The notes below the pieces were generated by a model, which was not told the origin of the DNA, did no database searches, and was given only the letters and a program-made list of their open reading frames with translations. From Domibacillus indicus (lineage in GTDB: Bacteria; Bacillota; Bacilli; Bacillales; Domibacillaceae), in contig NZ_JAMBOO010000036.1 of NCBI RefSeq assembly GCF_023715895.1, forward strand, positions 1 through 35,870: DNA of 35,870 nt, read 5' to 3'. This document shows positions 14,695-24,100 of the stretch, piece by piece. The position numbers and the translations under genes are program-made. Positions within the stretch are counted from its first letter, which is position 1. Each line of letters starts with the position of its first letter.

Positions 14695-15567
14695 ATGGCT
14701 CTAGAAGCTGGAACGATCGTAACACTGCGTGTAAAAAACAAACAAGAATATGGCTGGTTTCTTGAAAATGAAGAAGAAGAAGCCGTACTCCTTCATAATA
14801 GTGAAATAAGAGACGGTTTCGATCCGAACGAACCGATTGAGGTGTTCCTTTATCAGGACCACAGCGGCCGGCTTGCGTCTACGATGGACCGCCCGCTTAT
14901 TACGCTTGGCGAATACGGCTGGGTGGAAGTTGTGGGGGAAGAAATAAAGCATGGTGTGTTTGTGAATATCGGCATTTCAAAAGATGCACTCGTGTCAGAA
15001 GATGACCTGCCGTATAAATTTGAGGTACGGCCGATTGCAGGTGACAAGCTGTACTGCACACTTAAGCTTGATAAAAATGGCCGGATGTTTGCGAAGCCGG
15101 CAACAGAAGAAAAAATTTGGGACATTGCCAAGCGGGCCAATAAAACCGATTTAAACAAGGACTTTACCGGCAGAGTCTACCGGACAGGAAAAGCAGGTAC
15201 GTGGATTATTACCGATGACTTGTACCGGGCATTCCTGCATCCGACTGAGCGTGAGGATGAACCGCGTGTCGGGCAGGAGGTTACAGGACGCATTATTGCG
15301 GTGCACGACGACGGATCGGTGAATGTTTCCCTTTTAGGACGTCGTGTGGAACGGCAAAAAGATGATGCGGAAAATGTGTATGACTACTTGATGAGCCGCG
15401 GCGGCCAAATGCCATACTGGGATAAAAGCCTGCCGGAAGAAATCGAAAAACGGTTCGGCATCAGCAAAGGAGCGTTTAAGCGGGCGCTCGGCAAGCTGAT
15501 GAAAGAAGGCAGAGCCTATCAGGAAAGCGGCTGGACCTACGCCGGCACAAAACAAAAAAGCGAATAA
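14695..15567 (+). CDS. cvfB: S1-domain RNA-binding protein, CvfB/YitL family
   Basis: ATG 14695 follows AAAGGA about nine bases upstream. The 290-residue product has the CvfB layout: two S1-like OB folds in the first half (about 5-135), a third S1 domain (about 145-215, TGRVYRTGKAGTW...GRIIAVHDDGSVNVSL), and a C-terminal winged-helix (about 225-285, YWDKSLPEEIEKRFGISKGAFKRALGKL split over the helix-turn-helix). Members bind single-stranded, U/A-rich RNA; in staphylococci the protein affects virulence gene expression and growth. Length fits the family (about 280-300). Single gene, convergent with the uracil permease gene. Confidence 0.92.
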   Translation: MALEAGTIVTLRVKNKQEYGWFLENEEEEAVLLHNSEIRDGFDPNEPIEVFLYQDHSGRLASTMDRPLITLGEYGWVEVVGEEIKHGVFVNIGISKDALVSEDDLPYKFEVRPIAGDKLYCTLKLDKNGRMFAKPATEEKIWDIAKRANKTDLNKDFTGRVYRTGKAGTWIITDDLYRAFLHPTEREDEPRVGQEVTGRIIAVHDDGSVNVSLLGRRVERQKDDAENVYDYLMSRGGQMPYWDKSLPEEIEKRFGISKGAFKRALGKLMKEGRAYQESGWTYAGTKQKSE

Positions 15568-15607
15568 AAAAGGACGCTGCCTCACTTGGCAGCGTCTTTT
15601 TTATTCG
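15561..15607. terminator. Bidirectional terminator spanning both stop codons
   Basis: CGAATAAAAAA + GACGCTGCC pairs with GGCAGCGTC + TTTTTTATTCG, with one bulged G and loop TCACTT. The TAA codons of cvfB and of the convergent permease lie inside the two arms. It ends transcription from both sides. Confidence 0.9.
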
Positions 15608-16866
15608 TCATGGTCGTTTGATAAATTCAATTTTTTAATCAAGGCAAAGAACAAGCTTAAAATAATCGCAACAACCGTTGCTAACGCCATTCCTTTTAAT
15701 TGCAGGTAGCCCCATGTGAACGTAGCGCCTGATAAACCGATCACAAGCACGATCGTTGTTAAGATCATGTTCGTTGTTTTAGAATAATCCACCCGTGAAT
15801 CTACAAGCATGCGCAGGCCGCTCGCTGCAATAATACCGAATAGAAGCAGGGAGATGCCGCCCATAACCGGACCTGGAATCGTTGAAATAAGCGCAGCGAG
15901 TTTGCCGAAAAACGATAGCAGGATTGCCATAACCGCTGCACCGCCAATGACCCAGACAGAATACACTTTTGACAGAGCTAAAACACCAATATTTTCACCA
16001 TATGTGGTGTTTGGCGTTGAGCCGACAAAACCAGAAATGACCGTTGAAATTCCGTTTCCGAATAAAGAAACACCGAGACCTGGTTTTTTCATTAAATCAC
16101 GATCTACGATATTTTGTGTAACCACTAGGTGCCCGATGTGCTCCGCAATGACGACAAGCGCGGCAGGAGCAATAATGGCAATGCTCGACCAATGAAACTC
16201 CGGCGAATAAAATTGCGGGAGAGCGAACATTTTAGCTTCACGAACCGGTGTGAAATCCACCATTCCAAACATCGCTGCGATCATATACCCGGCAACAATT
16301 CCAACGAGAATCGGAATGATTTTTAAAAAGCCGCGGAACATCACGTTGCCAATAACCGTGATAAGAAGCGTCAGCATGGAGACAATAATCGTATTGCGGT
16401 CAGGTGACCAATCCGCTGAACCGTCCGAGATAATGCCCGCCATCTGTGCAGCTGTCGGTACAAGCTCAAGCCCGATTACGGCTACAATGGCGCCCATTGC
16501 TGCCGGTGGAAAGACCACGTCGATCCACCCGGTGCCGGCCACTTTAATAATTCCTGAAACGAGAATGAAAATAAGACCGACGACAATAAAACCGCCTAAT
16601 GCCTGCTCGTAACTGCCGCCTTCAAGTACTAAAAAGACAGGAGATAAAAAAGCAAAACTGGATCCGAGGTAAGCCGGAATCTGGCCTTTACAAAGAAAAA
16701 TGTACAATAATGTACCGATACCATTCATTAATAAAATCGTCGCTGGGTTCACACCAAACAAAACCGGAACAAGGACCGTTGACCCAAACATGGCGAATAA
16801 ATGCTGCAAGCTAAGCGGAATCAGAGCCGGAATCGGCGGCCGCTCGTCAACTTGATAAGTACGCAA
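15601..16866 (-). CDS. pyrP: Uracil permease (NCS2 family, UraA/PyrP)
   Basis: Proton-coupled uracil importer of the cytoplasmic membrane. TTG 16866 follows AGGAGG (eight-base spacing). The 421-residue protein is almost wholly hydrophobic with about 14 segments. It contains the NCS2 signatures GSSFAFLSP, VIAEHIGH with the substrate-binding Glu, and NTTYGENIG with the second binding-site Glu. Length and the opening block (RPPIPALIPLSLQHLFAMFG) are typical of uracil rather than xanthine carriers. It is not next to other pyr genes, and the leader is only about 30 bases, so a PyrR attenuator is absent. Instead an inverted repeat brackets the promoter. Confidence 0.92.
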   Translation of the reverse strand: MRTYQVDERPPIPALIPLSLQHLFAMFGSTVLVPVLFGVNPATILLMNGIGTLLYIFLCKGQIPAYLGSSFAFLSPVFLVLEGGSYEQALGGFIVVGLIFILVSGIIKVAGTGWIDVVFPPAAMGAIVAVIGLELVPTAAQMAGIISDGSADWSPDRNTIIVSMLTLLITVIGNVMFRGFLKIIPILVGIVAGYMIAAMFGMVDFTPVREAKMFALPQFYSPEFHWSSIAIIAPAALVVIAEHIGHLVVTQNIVDRDLMKKPGLGVSLFGNGISTVISGFVGSTPNTTYGENIGVLALSKVYSVWVIGGAAVMAILLSFFGKLAALISTIPGPVMGGISLLLFGIIAASGLRMLVDSRVDYSKTTNMILTTIVLVIGLSGATFTWGYLQLKGMALATVVAIILSLFFALIKKLNLSNDHDE

Positions 16867-16892
16867 GTGATCTTCCTCCTAAATACACAAAT

Positions 16893-16930
16893 TGTAGTCA
16901 TTATACTTCAAAAATCGTCATCTGACTACA
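16893..16930 (-). promoter_or_regulatory. Promoter of uracil permease bracketed by an inverted repeat
   Basis: Minus strand: -35 TAGTCA and perfect -10 TATAAT (16905-16900), 17 bases apart. TGTAGTCA (16893-16900) and its exact complement TGACTACA (16923-16930) flank this promoter with centres 30 bases apart. One half-site overlaps the -35, the other the end of the -10. A dimeric or tetrameric repressor site is inferred. Confidence 0.5.
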
Positions 16931-16957
16931 AAAAAAGAACCTGAATGTCAGGTTCTT
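16930..16957 (-). terminator. Terminator of the zinc-ribbon protease gene
   Basis: Minus strand: AGAACCTGA pairs with TCAGGTTCT and is followed by seven T. It lies directly between the protease stop codon and the -35 of the uracil permease, insulating the two. Confidence 0.9.
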
Positions 16958-16971
16958 CTTGGCGAAACATA

Positions 16972-18315
16972 TTATGAAGCAGCAGGAAGTTCCTCCAGGT
17001 CCAGCTCGTTGACCTCGCCGTCTTCATTTACATCGACCAGCTCATCCATGAGGCCATCCCCATTTATGTCGATGAAATCCTCAACAGGCAGTTCTTCTTC
17101 CGGCTCTTCTATGAGCAGTTCTTCCCCCACAGCCGGCACTTCTTCTACAACATCTTCTTCTACAAGCTCTTCTTCTATGGGCACTTCCTCGACGATTTCT
17201 TCCTCCGAAGGCTCCGGCTCTAAATAAGGAATTTCTTCTTCCGGCACTTCTTCTACATAGTCTTCTACAATGACATCTTCTTCAACCGGCTCCTGGGCTG
17301 GCACTTCTTCCTCCAGCCAGGCATCCGGAACGTCGTAATAATCATACATATCATCTTCACTGTATTCGCCGCCATCAAAATAGGCGTCCTCGTTCCAGTA
17401 TTCATCAAAAAACAGGGCTCCGTCTTCCGTATAAAACAAGCTTGTAACCTCATCTTCAGAAAGAGGGTCGGCACTCCAGCCATTCAGCATGCCTGCCACA
17501 TCTTTATACGGAATGCTGAAACCAATCGCTTCTTCGCCGGTTAGTTTCGCTGAATTGATCGCAACGACACGGCCGGTGCTTTTGGACACAAGCGGACCGC
17601 CGCTGCTTCCAGGAGCAATGGCAGCGGATGTTTGATAAATGTGATCATAAGAATGGGGTTCAATCACAAAGCTGCGATCCACGCCGGTAATGTAGCCGAA
17701 AGTCGCTGTATTCTCAAGCGCCAGCGGACTTCCAAGAGCAATCACTTCATCTCCGACCTGCGCTTTTTGGCCGGTTTCAAGCTTAAGCGGGGAATGTCCA
17801 GCCAAATCCGGTACACGGATAAGTGCCACATCCGTTTCATTGGAATAGCCGATCACGGTGCCTTCATGTTCTGCCCCGTTGATGTCTTTGACGATCGTAT
17901 AAACTGTGCCTTCCACAACGTGGGCGTTTGTGGCAACATCACCTTGATCATTGATTAGAAAACCGGACCCCTGGCCGTAATCTGTAAAAACAGTGAATAC
18001 ACTCTGCTGAGCATCTGCGATCAGATCACTCATTGAAGCTTGTTCATCAGCCGTTATTTCTTTTGGGGGAGCCACCGTTTCACGCACCACTGCCTGCTGC
18101 GTTTGAGCCGGCTGTTTCACCGGCTGTGCTGCTTTTTGCGTTTCCTGGTTCCCTTGTACCAGATAATAAATAAAGCCACCAAATCCAAGTGCAGAAAAAA
18201 GACATAAAAAACCGAGAAATTTGATCACGGAAAACGATTTACGGCGCTTTCTGCCGCAGCCTGGACAATAACGAGCACGACTGCCCATCTCCGTTCCGCA
18301 TTTCACACAAAACAA
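16972..18315 (-). CDS. Membrane-anchored trypsin-like serine protease with N-terminal zinc ribbon and C-terminal EF-hand-like tail
   Basis: TTG 18315 is chosen because GGAGGTG (18328-18322) is six bases upstream; the product then opens directly with the zinc ribbon (MFCVKCG...YCPGCG, four Cys). A transmembrane helix follows at about 27-50, then a Pro/Gln linker. The trypsin-like domain (about 85-290) shows His in TNAHVV, Asp in TDVALI and Ser in GSSGGPLV: HtrA/DegP-like protease fold, no PDZ domain visible. The last 130 residues are extremely Glu/Pro/Val-rich and end in two DxNxDG calcium-loop sequences, DINGDG and DVNEDG. The ribbon should be cytoplasmic and the protease outside. Role not known; quality control or regulated cleavage at the envelope is likely. 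Confidence 0.85.
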   Translation of the reverse strand: MFCVKCGTEMGSRARYCPGCGRKRRKSFSVIKFLGFLCLFSALGFGGFIYYLVQGNQETQKAAQPVKQPAQTQQAVVRETVAPPKEITADEQASMSDLIADAQQSVFTVFTDYGQGSGFLINDQGDVATNAHVVEGTVYTIVKDINGAEHEGTVIGYSNETDVALIRVPDLAGHSPLKLETGQKAQVGDEVIALGSPLALENTATFGYITGVDRSFVIEPHSYDHIYQTSAAIAPGSSGGPLVSKSTGRVVAINSAKLTGEEAIGFSIPYKDVAGMLNGWSADPLSEDEVTSLFYTEDGALFFDEYWNEDAYFDGGEYSEDDMYDYYDVPDAWLEEEVPAQEPVEEDVIVEDYVEEVPEEEIPYLEPEPSEEEIVEEVPIEEELVEEDVVEEVPAVGEELLIEEPEEELPVEDFIDINGDGLMDELVDVNEDGEVNELDLEELPAAS

Positions 18316-18348
18316 ACCCAGCACCTCCAAAAGTAGTAGTTAATTTTC

Positions 18349-18354
18349 ATTATA
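18349..18354 (-). promoter_or_regulatory. Promoter -10 of the zinc-ribbon protease gene
   Basis: Perfect TATAAT on the minus strand, 34 bases before the start codon. The -35 region is T-rich (TTTTTT-like) and weak. Confidence 0.55.
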
Positions 18355-18617
18355 TACCAATTTTACTAGATTAAAAAAGGGCTTTTGACGATAAATATTG
18401 CAAGGGGCTGTTTGATGAACAAATGCTTCGTTTTATGATAAATCTTTCGTTTTTTGGCGAATCTTCACGCCTGTTGTCTATTCATAGTTTGAACCACCGG
18501 CAGGGTCCTCTTTGTTTCTGGCTGTCAATACGCAGAGCAGCATATCTTTAAAAACGAATGAATGTAAGAAAATTTAACAAAATGTTCGTAATTGAAAAGC
18601 GTGTTCATACGTAGGGT
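18355..18617. other. Intergenic stretch without recognised gene
   Basis: No reading frame with a plausible ribosome site, no tRNA and no T-box core (AGGGTGG) were seen. The sequence is AT-rich, with an AACAAAATGTT dyad near 18577-18587. It separates the divergent protease and serC-serA transcripts. Confidence 0.5.
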
Positions 18618-18631
18618 TGTAAGCGTTAACA
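18618..18631 (+). promoter_or_regulatory. Catabolite-responsive element (cre), CcpA site upstream of serC
   Basis: TGTAAGCGTTAACA matches the consensus TGWAANCGNTNWCA at every position. It lies 36 bases upstream of the -35, with its centre about 78 bases before the predicted start. In Bacillus, cre sites in such upstream positions (ackA, ilvB) are used for activation by CcpA; sites inside or after promoters repress. Activation of serine synthesis on good carbon sources is therefore inferred. Confidence 0.7.
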
Positions 18632-18640
18632 GTGTGACAT

Positions 18641-18660
18641 TTCCTTTAAAATTAAAGGAA
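18641..18660 (+). repeat. Inverted repeat between cre and promoter
   Basis: TTCCTTTAA (18641-18649) and TTAAAGGAA (18652-18660) form a perfect 9-bp dyad with an AA centre. There is no following T-run, so it is not a terminator. It could be an operator. Confidence 0.5.
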
Positions 18661-18667
18661 GGAGCCC

Positions 18668-18696
18668 TTGATAAGTGCAGGCTGTTATTTTATAAT
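18668..18696 (+). promoter_or_regulatory. Promoter of serC-serA
   Basis: TTGATA (18668-18673), a 17-base spacer and perfect TATAAT (18691-18696). A second TTGATA at 18704 has no good -10. The leader is about 60 bases. Confidence 0.8.
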
Positions 18697-18761
18697 TCGG
18701 GTATTGATAAAGTAGTAAATTTTCAGATTATCGAAAATAACACGAATGAAGGAGTAGTATG

Positions 18762-19856
18762 ATGACACGAGTTTATAATTTCTCAGCAGGTCCTTCCATG
18801 TTGCCTCTTGAGGTACTCCAAAAAGCACAAGCCGAACTGACAAATTACGCAGGTTCCGGCATGGCGGTGATGGAGCTGAGCCATCGCTCGAAATGGTTTA
18901 CAGAAATCATTGAAACAGCGGAATCCGTTCTTCGCAAGCTGATGAATATTCCGGACAACTACAAAGTGTTATTCCTTCAAGGGGGCGCTTCCCAGCAGTT
19001 CGCCATGGTGCCGATGAACTTGTTTTCCGGCAGCAAAAAAGCGGATTTTGTGAATACAGGCTCCTGGTCGAAAAAAGCAATTAAAGAAGCGAAAAAATAC
19101 GGGGAAGTACGTGTTATTGCATCTTCTGAGGATAAAAACTTCAGTTACATCCCAACCGTAACAGCGGATATGATCGATCCAGAAGCAGATTTCGTTCATA
19201 TTACAACAAACAATACAATAGAAGGAACCGTTTTCGAACAGATTCCAGATACAGGCAATGTACCGCTTGTGGCAGATATGTCTTCCAATATCTTATCAAC
19301 CGAAATTGATGTGTCAAAATTTGGTGTTATTTACGCAGGGGCGCAGAAAAATGTCGGCCCGGCTGGCTTGACGCTTGTGATTATCCGTGAAGATTTAATT
19401 GGAAAAGCGGATGACTCTGTTCCAACCATGCTGGATTACAAAACGCATGCAGACAGCGATTCGCTTTATAATACACCGCCAACATTTGCGATTTACATGG
19501 CGAAGCTTGTATTTGAATGGTTAGAAAGCTTAGGCGGCATCAAAGCAATGGAAAGCATCAACCGTGAAAAAGCGGCTATTTTGTACGACTATCTTGATCA
19601 ATCGGCTATGTTCAGCTCACCGATTGCGAAGGAAGCTCGTTCTCTGATGAACATTCCATTCGTATCACCAAGCGAAGAACTAGATGCACTGTTTGTGAAA
19701 GAAGCAAAAGCAAAAGGACTTGAAACATTAAAAGGACACCGTTCAGTTGGCGGCATGCGCGCAAGTATTTATAACGCTATGCCGGTTGAAGGCGTCAAAG
19801 CACTTGTCGCTTTTATGCAAGAATTCGAACAGACTCATTCAGCGGAAGGGAAGTAA
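18762..19856 (+). CDS. serC: Phosphoserine aminotransferase
   Basis: PLP enzyme converting 3-phosphohydroxypyruvate and glutamate to phosphoserine, the second step of serine synthesis (also used in B6 synthesis in some bacteria). Two ATGs lie in tandem at 18759 and 18762; the second is seven bases after GAAGGAG and is preferred. The 364-residue product opens with [11 protein letters not shown], contains the substrate loop GGASQQFAM, and the PLP-binding lysine in [11 protein letters not shown]. The C-terminal [12 protein letters not shown] block is typical. It is followed six bases later by serA in the same transcript, driven by the 18668 promoter with an upstream cre. Confidence 0.96.
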   Translation: MTRVYNFSAGPSMLPLEVLQKAQAELTNYAGSGMAVMELSHRSKWFTEIIETAESVLRKLMNIPDNYKVLFLQGGASQQFAMVPMNLFSGSKKADFVNTGSWSKKAIKEAKKYGEVRVIASSEDKNFSYIPTVTADMIDPEADFVHITTNNTIEGTVFEQIPDTGNVPLVADMSSNILSTEIDVSKFGVIYAGAQKNVGPAGLTLVIIREDLIGKADDSVPTMLDYKTHADSDSLYNTPPTFAIYMAKLVFEWLESLGGIKAMESINREKAAILYDYLDQSAMFSSPIAKEARSLMNIPFVSPSEELDALFVKEAKAKGLETLKGHRSVGGMRASIYNAMPVEGVKALVAFMQEFEQTHSAEGK

Positions 19857-19862
19857 CGAGAC

Positions 19863-21041
19863 GTGTATACTATTAAATCCATGAACAATATTGCCGATAT
19901 CGGCATGAATGTATTCCACAATGCAGACAATTTTCAAGTAAACGACGATACAAACACACCAGATGGTATCATTTTGCGCAGTGCCAACCTGCATGATACA
20001 GAGTTCAGCGGCAGTCTTAAAGCGATTGCCCGCGCCGGTGCCGGTGTAAATAACATTCCTGTACAAGAATGCACAGAGCGCGGCATTGTGGTTTTCAACA
20101 CGCCGGGTGCTAATGCCAATGCCGTAAAAGAACTGATCCTGACAACAATTATGGCTGTTTCCCGCAACTTGTTTGACGGTGTCAGCTGGACAAAAGAGCT
20201 ACAGGGCCAGGGAGATGTGATTCCAAAGCTTGTTGAAGCAGGCAAAAAGCAATTTGTCGGCCGTGAAGTAAAAGGCAAAACGCTTGGCGTTATCGGTCTT
20301 GGCCACATTGGGGCATTGGTTGCGAACAATGCGCTTGACCTTGATATGGATGTAATCGGCTTTGACCCGTTTATTTCAGTTGACACCGCTTGGAACCTGT
20401 CTCGTAACGTACAGCGCGCTTTGACAATTGAACAATTGTTTGCGGCGAGCGACTACATTACAGTACACGTGCCATTAACGGATAACACACGCGGCATGTT
20501 CAACAAAGAAGCTTTTTCTGTTATGAAAAACGGTGCTACTATTTTGAACTTCTCACGTGGCGAGCTTGTAAACGAAGAAGATATGCGGGCAGCACTTGAA
20601 AGCGGCAAAGTCGGCAAATACGTAACGGACTTCCCGAACGAAAATGTTATTGGCATGAAAAATGTTATTCCGATTCCTCACCTTGGCGCATCTACAACAG
20701 AATCAGAAGAAAACTGTGCCGTTATGGCAGCACGCCAAATGAAAGAGTACTTGGAAACAGGAAACATTAAAAACTCTGTGAATTTCGGTAACGTAGAAAT
20801 TCCGTTTACCGGCAAACGCCGTGTGACTGTAGCGCATAAAAACGTGCCAAACATGGTCGGCCAGATCACAGGGGCTCTTTCTGACTATGACTTGAATATT
20901 GCGGACATGGTAAACCGCAGTAAAGGTGACTACGCGTACACATTGATTGATATTGACAATCAAGTAAACGGGGATGTTATTCCTGGTTTAACAGAAAAGC
21001 TGCTTAGTATTTCTGGCGTAATTACAGCGCGTATTATCTAA
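19863..21041 (+). CDS. serA: D-3-phosphoglycerate dehydrogenase, short ACT-type
   Basis: NAD-dependent oxidation of 3-phosphoglycerate, the first committed step of serine synthesis. GTG 19863 starts six bases after the serC stop, with AAGGGAAG upstream overlapping the serC end. The 392-residue protein has the Rossmann signature GLGHIG (about 143-148), the catalytic Arg in FSRGELV, and the catalytic His in PHLGAS. It ends with one ACT domain (about 320-392, RVTVAHKNVPNMVGQI) that could sense serine. It is the compact form, lacking the intervening domain that makes B. subtilis SerA about 525 residues. Complete and co-transcribed with serC. Confidence 0.94.
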   Translation: MYTIKSMNNIADIGMNVFHNADNFQVNDDTNTPDGIILRSANLHDTEFSGSLKAIARAGAGVNNIPVQECTERGIVVFNTPGANANAVKELILTTIMAVSRNLFDGVSWTKELQGQGDVIPKLVEAGKKQFVGREVKGKTLGVIGLGHIGALVANNALDLDMDVIGFDPFISVDTAWNLSRNVQRALTIEQLFAASDYITVHVPLTDNTRGMFNKEAFSVMKNGATILNFSRGELVNEEDMRAALESGKVGKYVTDFPNENVIGMKNVIPIPHLGASTTESEENCAVMAARQMKEYLETGNIKNSVNFGNVEIPFTGKRRVTVAHKNVPNMVGQITGALSDYDLNIADMVNRSKGDYAYTLIDIDNQVNGDVIPGLTEKLLSISGVITARII

Positions 21042-21047
21042 AACGAG

Positions 21048-21087
21048 AAAAAGAGATTCTGGGTTTTTACCCAGAATCTCTTTTTTT
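21048..21087 (+). terminator. Terminator of serC-serA
   Basis: AAAAAGAGATTCTGGG (21048-21063) pairs perfectly with CCCAGAATCTCTTTTT (21070-21085), and the T-run continues to 21087. Confidence 0.92.
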
Positions 21088-21187
21088 GTTGGAGAAAAAT
21101 AAATTTCAAAACTTGAAAAAATTTGAAACCAATTGGTACTTTTTCCTGTATGATGAAGAGAAGGAAAATGTGAATGGGGGATCTACT

Positions 21188-24100
21188 TTGAAAAAATGGC
21201 AACAAATGATGGCTGCAGCTGTGAGTGTCTCACTTCTTATGCCGGGAGCCACTTTGGCAGAGGTGCCGTCAGCTGACAAAGAAGCACAGTATAAAGCAGC
21301 TCAATCGGACAAGCAGGTAACAGATTCTCGGACACTAGTCATTAAATATTCAAAAGCGCTGCCGCAAAGTGTACATAAAAAAGCAGGTGTGTCTCTTGTA
21401 AAGCGTCTGTCCGGCTTGAAATATGACGTGGTGCGGGTGCCGGCGTCTAAAAAGCTGAGCGACGTAATCAGTGTTTATAAAAATCGTTCAGAAGTAACAG
21501 CGATTACGCCGAGTATTCAATACAAAGCATTTGCCGCTAAACCAGATCCAAAAGCAGTGAATATGGATCACTTAGCCATGCTCAATATAGGAAAAACTCT
21601 TTCATATGCGGGGAAAAACAAAGTCACCATCGCGGTAGTGGACGGCGGGGTGGACTATAAGCATCCTGATTTAAAAGCAAATTTATTAAAGCCGTATAAT
21701 GCGGCTAATCCGGCACGAAATCCGGCTCGTGACCTGCATGGAACACACGTAGCAGGCATTATCGCCTCCACGAAGGATAACGGTCTTGGCGGATATGGCG
21801 TGTTTCCAAATGCAAACATTTTGCCGGTTGATGTATTTAACGGTTCTATGGGAGCCAATGACTTTACAATTGCAGAAGGCATTACCTACTCTGTTGACCA
21901 GGGAGCAGATGTAATTAACCTGAGCCTTGGCGGCTTTATGCCTTCTCCTGTTGTAGAAGAAGCGATTCAATATGCCATTGATTCTGGGGTTGTCGTCGTT
22001 GCAGCGGCAGGCAATGAAGCAACGGATCAGTATTCTTATCCGGCTGCTTATCCAGGGGTTATCAGTGTGGGGAATATCAATGGAGCAAAAACGCTATCTG
22101 ACAGCTCTAACTACGGTTCCTCTGTTGATGTGGTAGCACCGGGTGAAAACATTTATAGCACATCCTACGATGCAGAGGCAGGATCTAAATTTGAACGGCT
22201 GACTGGTACTTCAATGGCATCGCCGATGGTAGCAGCTGCAGCGGGACTGTTAAAGTCTAAGTATCCAAATTTAACAGCTTTCGACATTGAATATATTTTG
22301 GAGCAGACGGCTACAGATCTTGGTGAAAAAGGCTACGATTTAACATATGGAAACGGATTGATTAATCCGCTTAATGCGCTGAAATTTGATACGAAAAAGC
22401 TTCCGAAGCGCCCAGACGTATCCGGTGAAACGATCTTGAAAACAGCTAGGGAAATCAAGTCAGGAGGGCAGTCCTTTACCGGCGCTTTCAAATCACCAGA
22501 GACGATTCACTGGTTTAAAGCAAACGTGGCAGAAGGCCAGCACGTACAGACAGTGCTGAACGGAAGTAAGGGATACGATTATGCAATGGAGCTTTATTTT
22601 GTACCGGAGGATGGAGATCCTCAGTATCTTCGTGATGTCGACCAAACAACAGCAAGCGGGCAGGAAGGTTATTTATACACGGCCAGCGAAGCGGGTACAC
22701 TTGTCATTGGCGTGAAGGACACAAACGGCAATTACAGTGCAGCCGGCAAATCTGCTTTTACGCTTCAAGCTGAAAAGCGGGGACCGATTGAGCCGGACCA
22801 GGCAGCATATGAAAAACCAATTGCGATTACATCTCTTCCATATACAAAAAACAATTTTACACTTTATAGCGGTGAAGAAGGCGTGCCGGATTCAGACTTT
22901 TTTACTTTCTCAGTAGAAGAAGAAAAGTTAGTTTCACTTTCCGTCTCCGCTCTCCCTGGGGTAAATTCAGCCATCAATGTTTATGTTGAGGAAGAAGGAG
23001 AAGAATACAGCATTGTAGACGGAAACAGCCAGCCGGTCAATAAAGGCGAAACCGTTTCGTTCCAAGCTGTTCCGGGAATGAACTATCGGATTGAAGTGAC
23101 AAATGGTGCATTTAGCGAAGATATTTTGCTGGATTCCCTTTCAGACCTTTTATCTTTGGATATGTCCATGCTTGAAGAACAAACAGCTGGTGAATCCGCT
23201 CAGCCGTATACGTTTAAAGTAGAAGAACAAACCATTCCAGCGGATGAAGATGGACTTCCGGAAGAAAGCACGCTTGAAGAAGAGTTAATGGATGGAAGTG
23301 TCACACCGGCTGAATACGGTGAAATGAAAGAAGATGAGCTGATTGACGGCGGCGAGGAAGGCGTGGCAAGCGGGAAAATTCTCGAAAAAGCCATTCCGTA
23401 TACGCTTGGCAGCAGCAAGAAAGGCTTTTTTCAGTCAGGATATGACGAAGACTATTATCGTTTTACACCAGCAGCAGATGGTATTTACTCATTTAGTGCC
23501 AGCCAGGAAAATGAACGAAATGCTTCTACGACGCTGTTAGAAGTAGATTCGGAAACGGGTGAGCTGATCCCTGTTTCAGGCAGCGACGGGGAAATGGATT
23601 TGATTGCGGCCCTTCTTGGGGGCTCGATGGGGTCAGGAAATGTCGATGTCGCCCTTGCGAAAAACAAAACGTACGTCATGATGGTCTTGAGCAATGGGGA
23701 AAACGCGTCAGCCGATCCATATATACTCACATCAAAGCGGGTTGCGGATGTACCGCCAGAAAAAGATGCCGATTATAATCTTCCTGAAGAAGGGCAGAAC
23801 TTAAAAGCCGGCAAAGCGGTTCAAAACTACTTTGTTCAATCGGGAGATGTGGATTACTATTATTTTATGAATGAAGGAAAACCGCGTGTTTATACGCTTG
23901 ATATTACAGCAAGCGCTCTGACTGCTGCACAAAAAGCAAGCATTCCACTTCAGCTGCGCGCCGGACATATTTTTAGCGGTGCGGTGTATGAAGATGTAAA
24001 TGGAGACAAAGTGCTTGATGAAGATGAATTGAGCCGGGTTACACCGTTTGGGCCGGATCTATTTTCAATGATGATTACAGAAACGGATGTACACACATCC

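Noticed and set aside
17001-17230. Ser/Thr-rich plus-strand frame opposite the protease tail
   Set aside because: It is the antisense of the repetitive Glu-rich region; no ribosome site.
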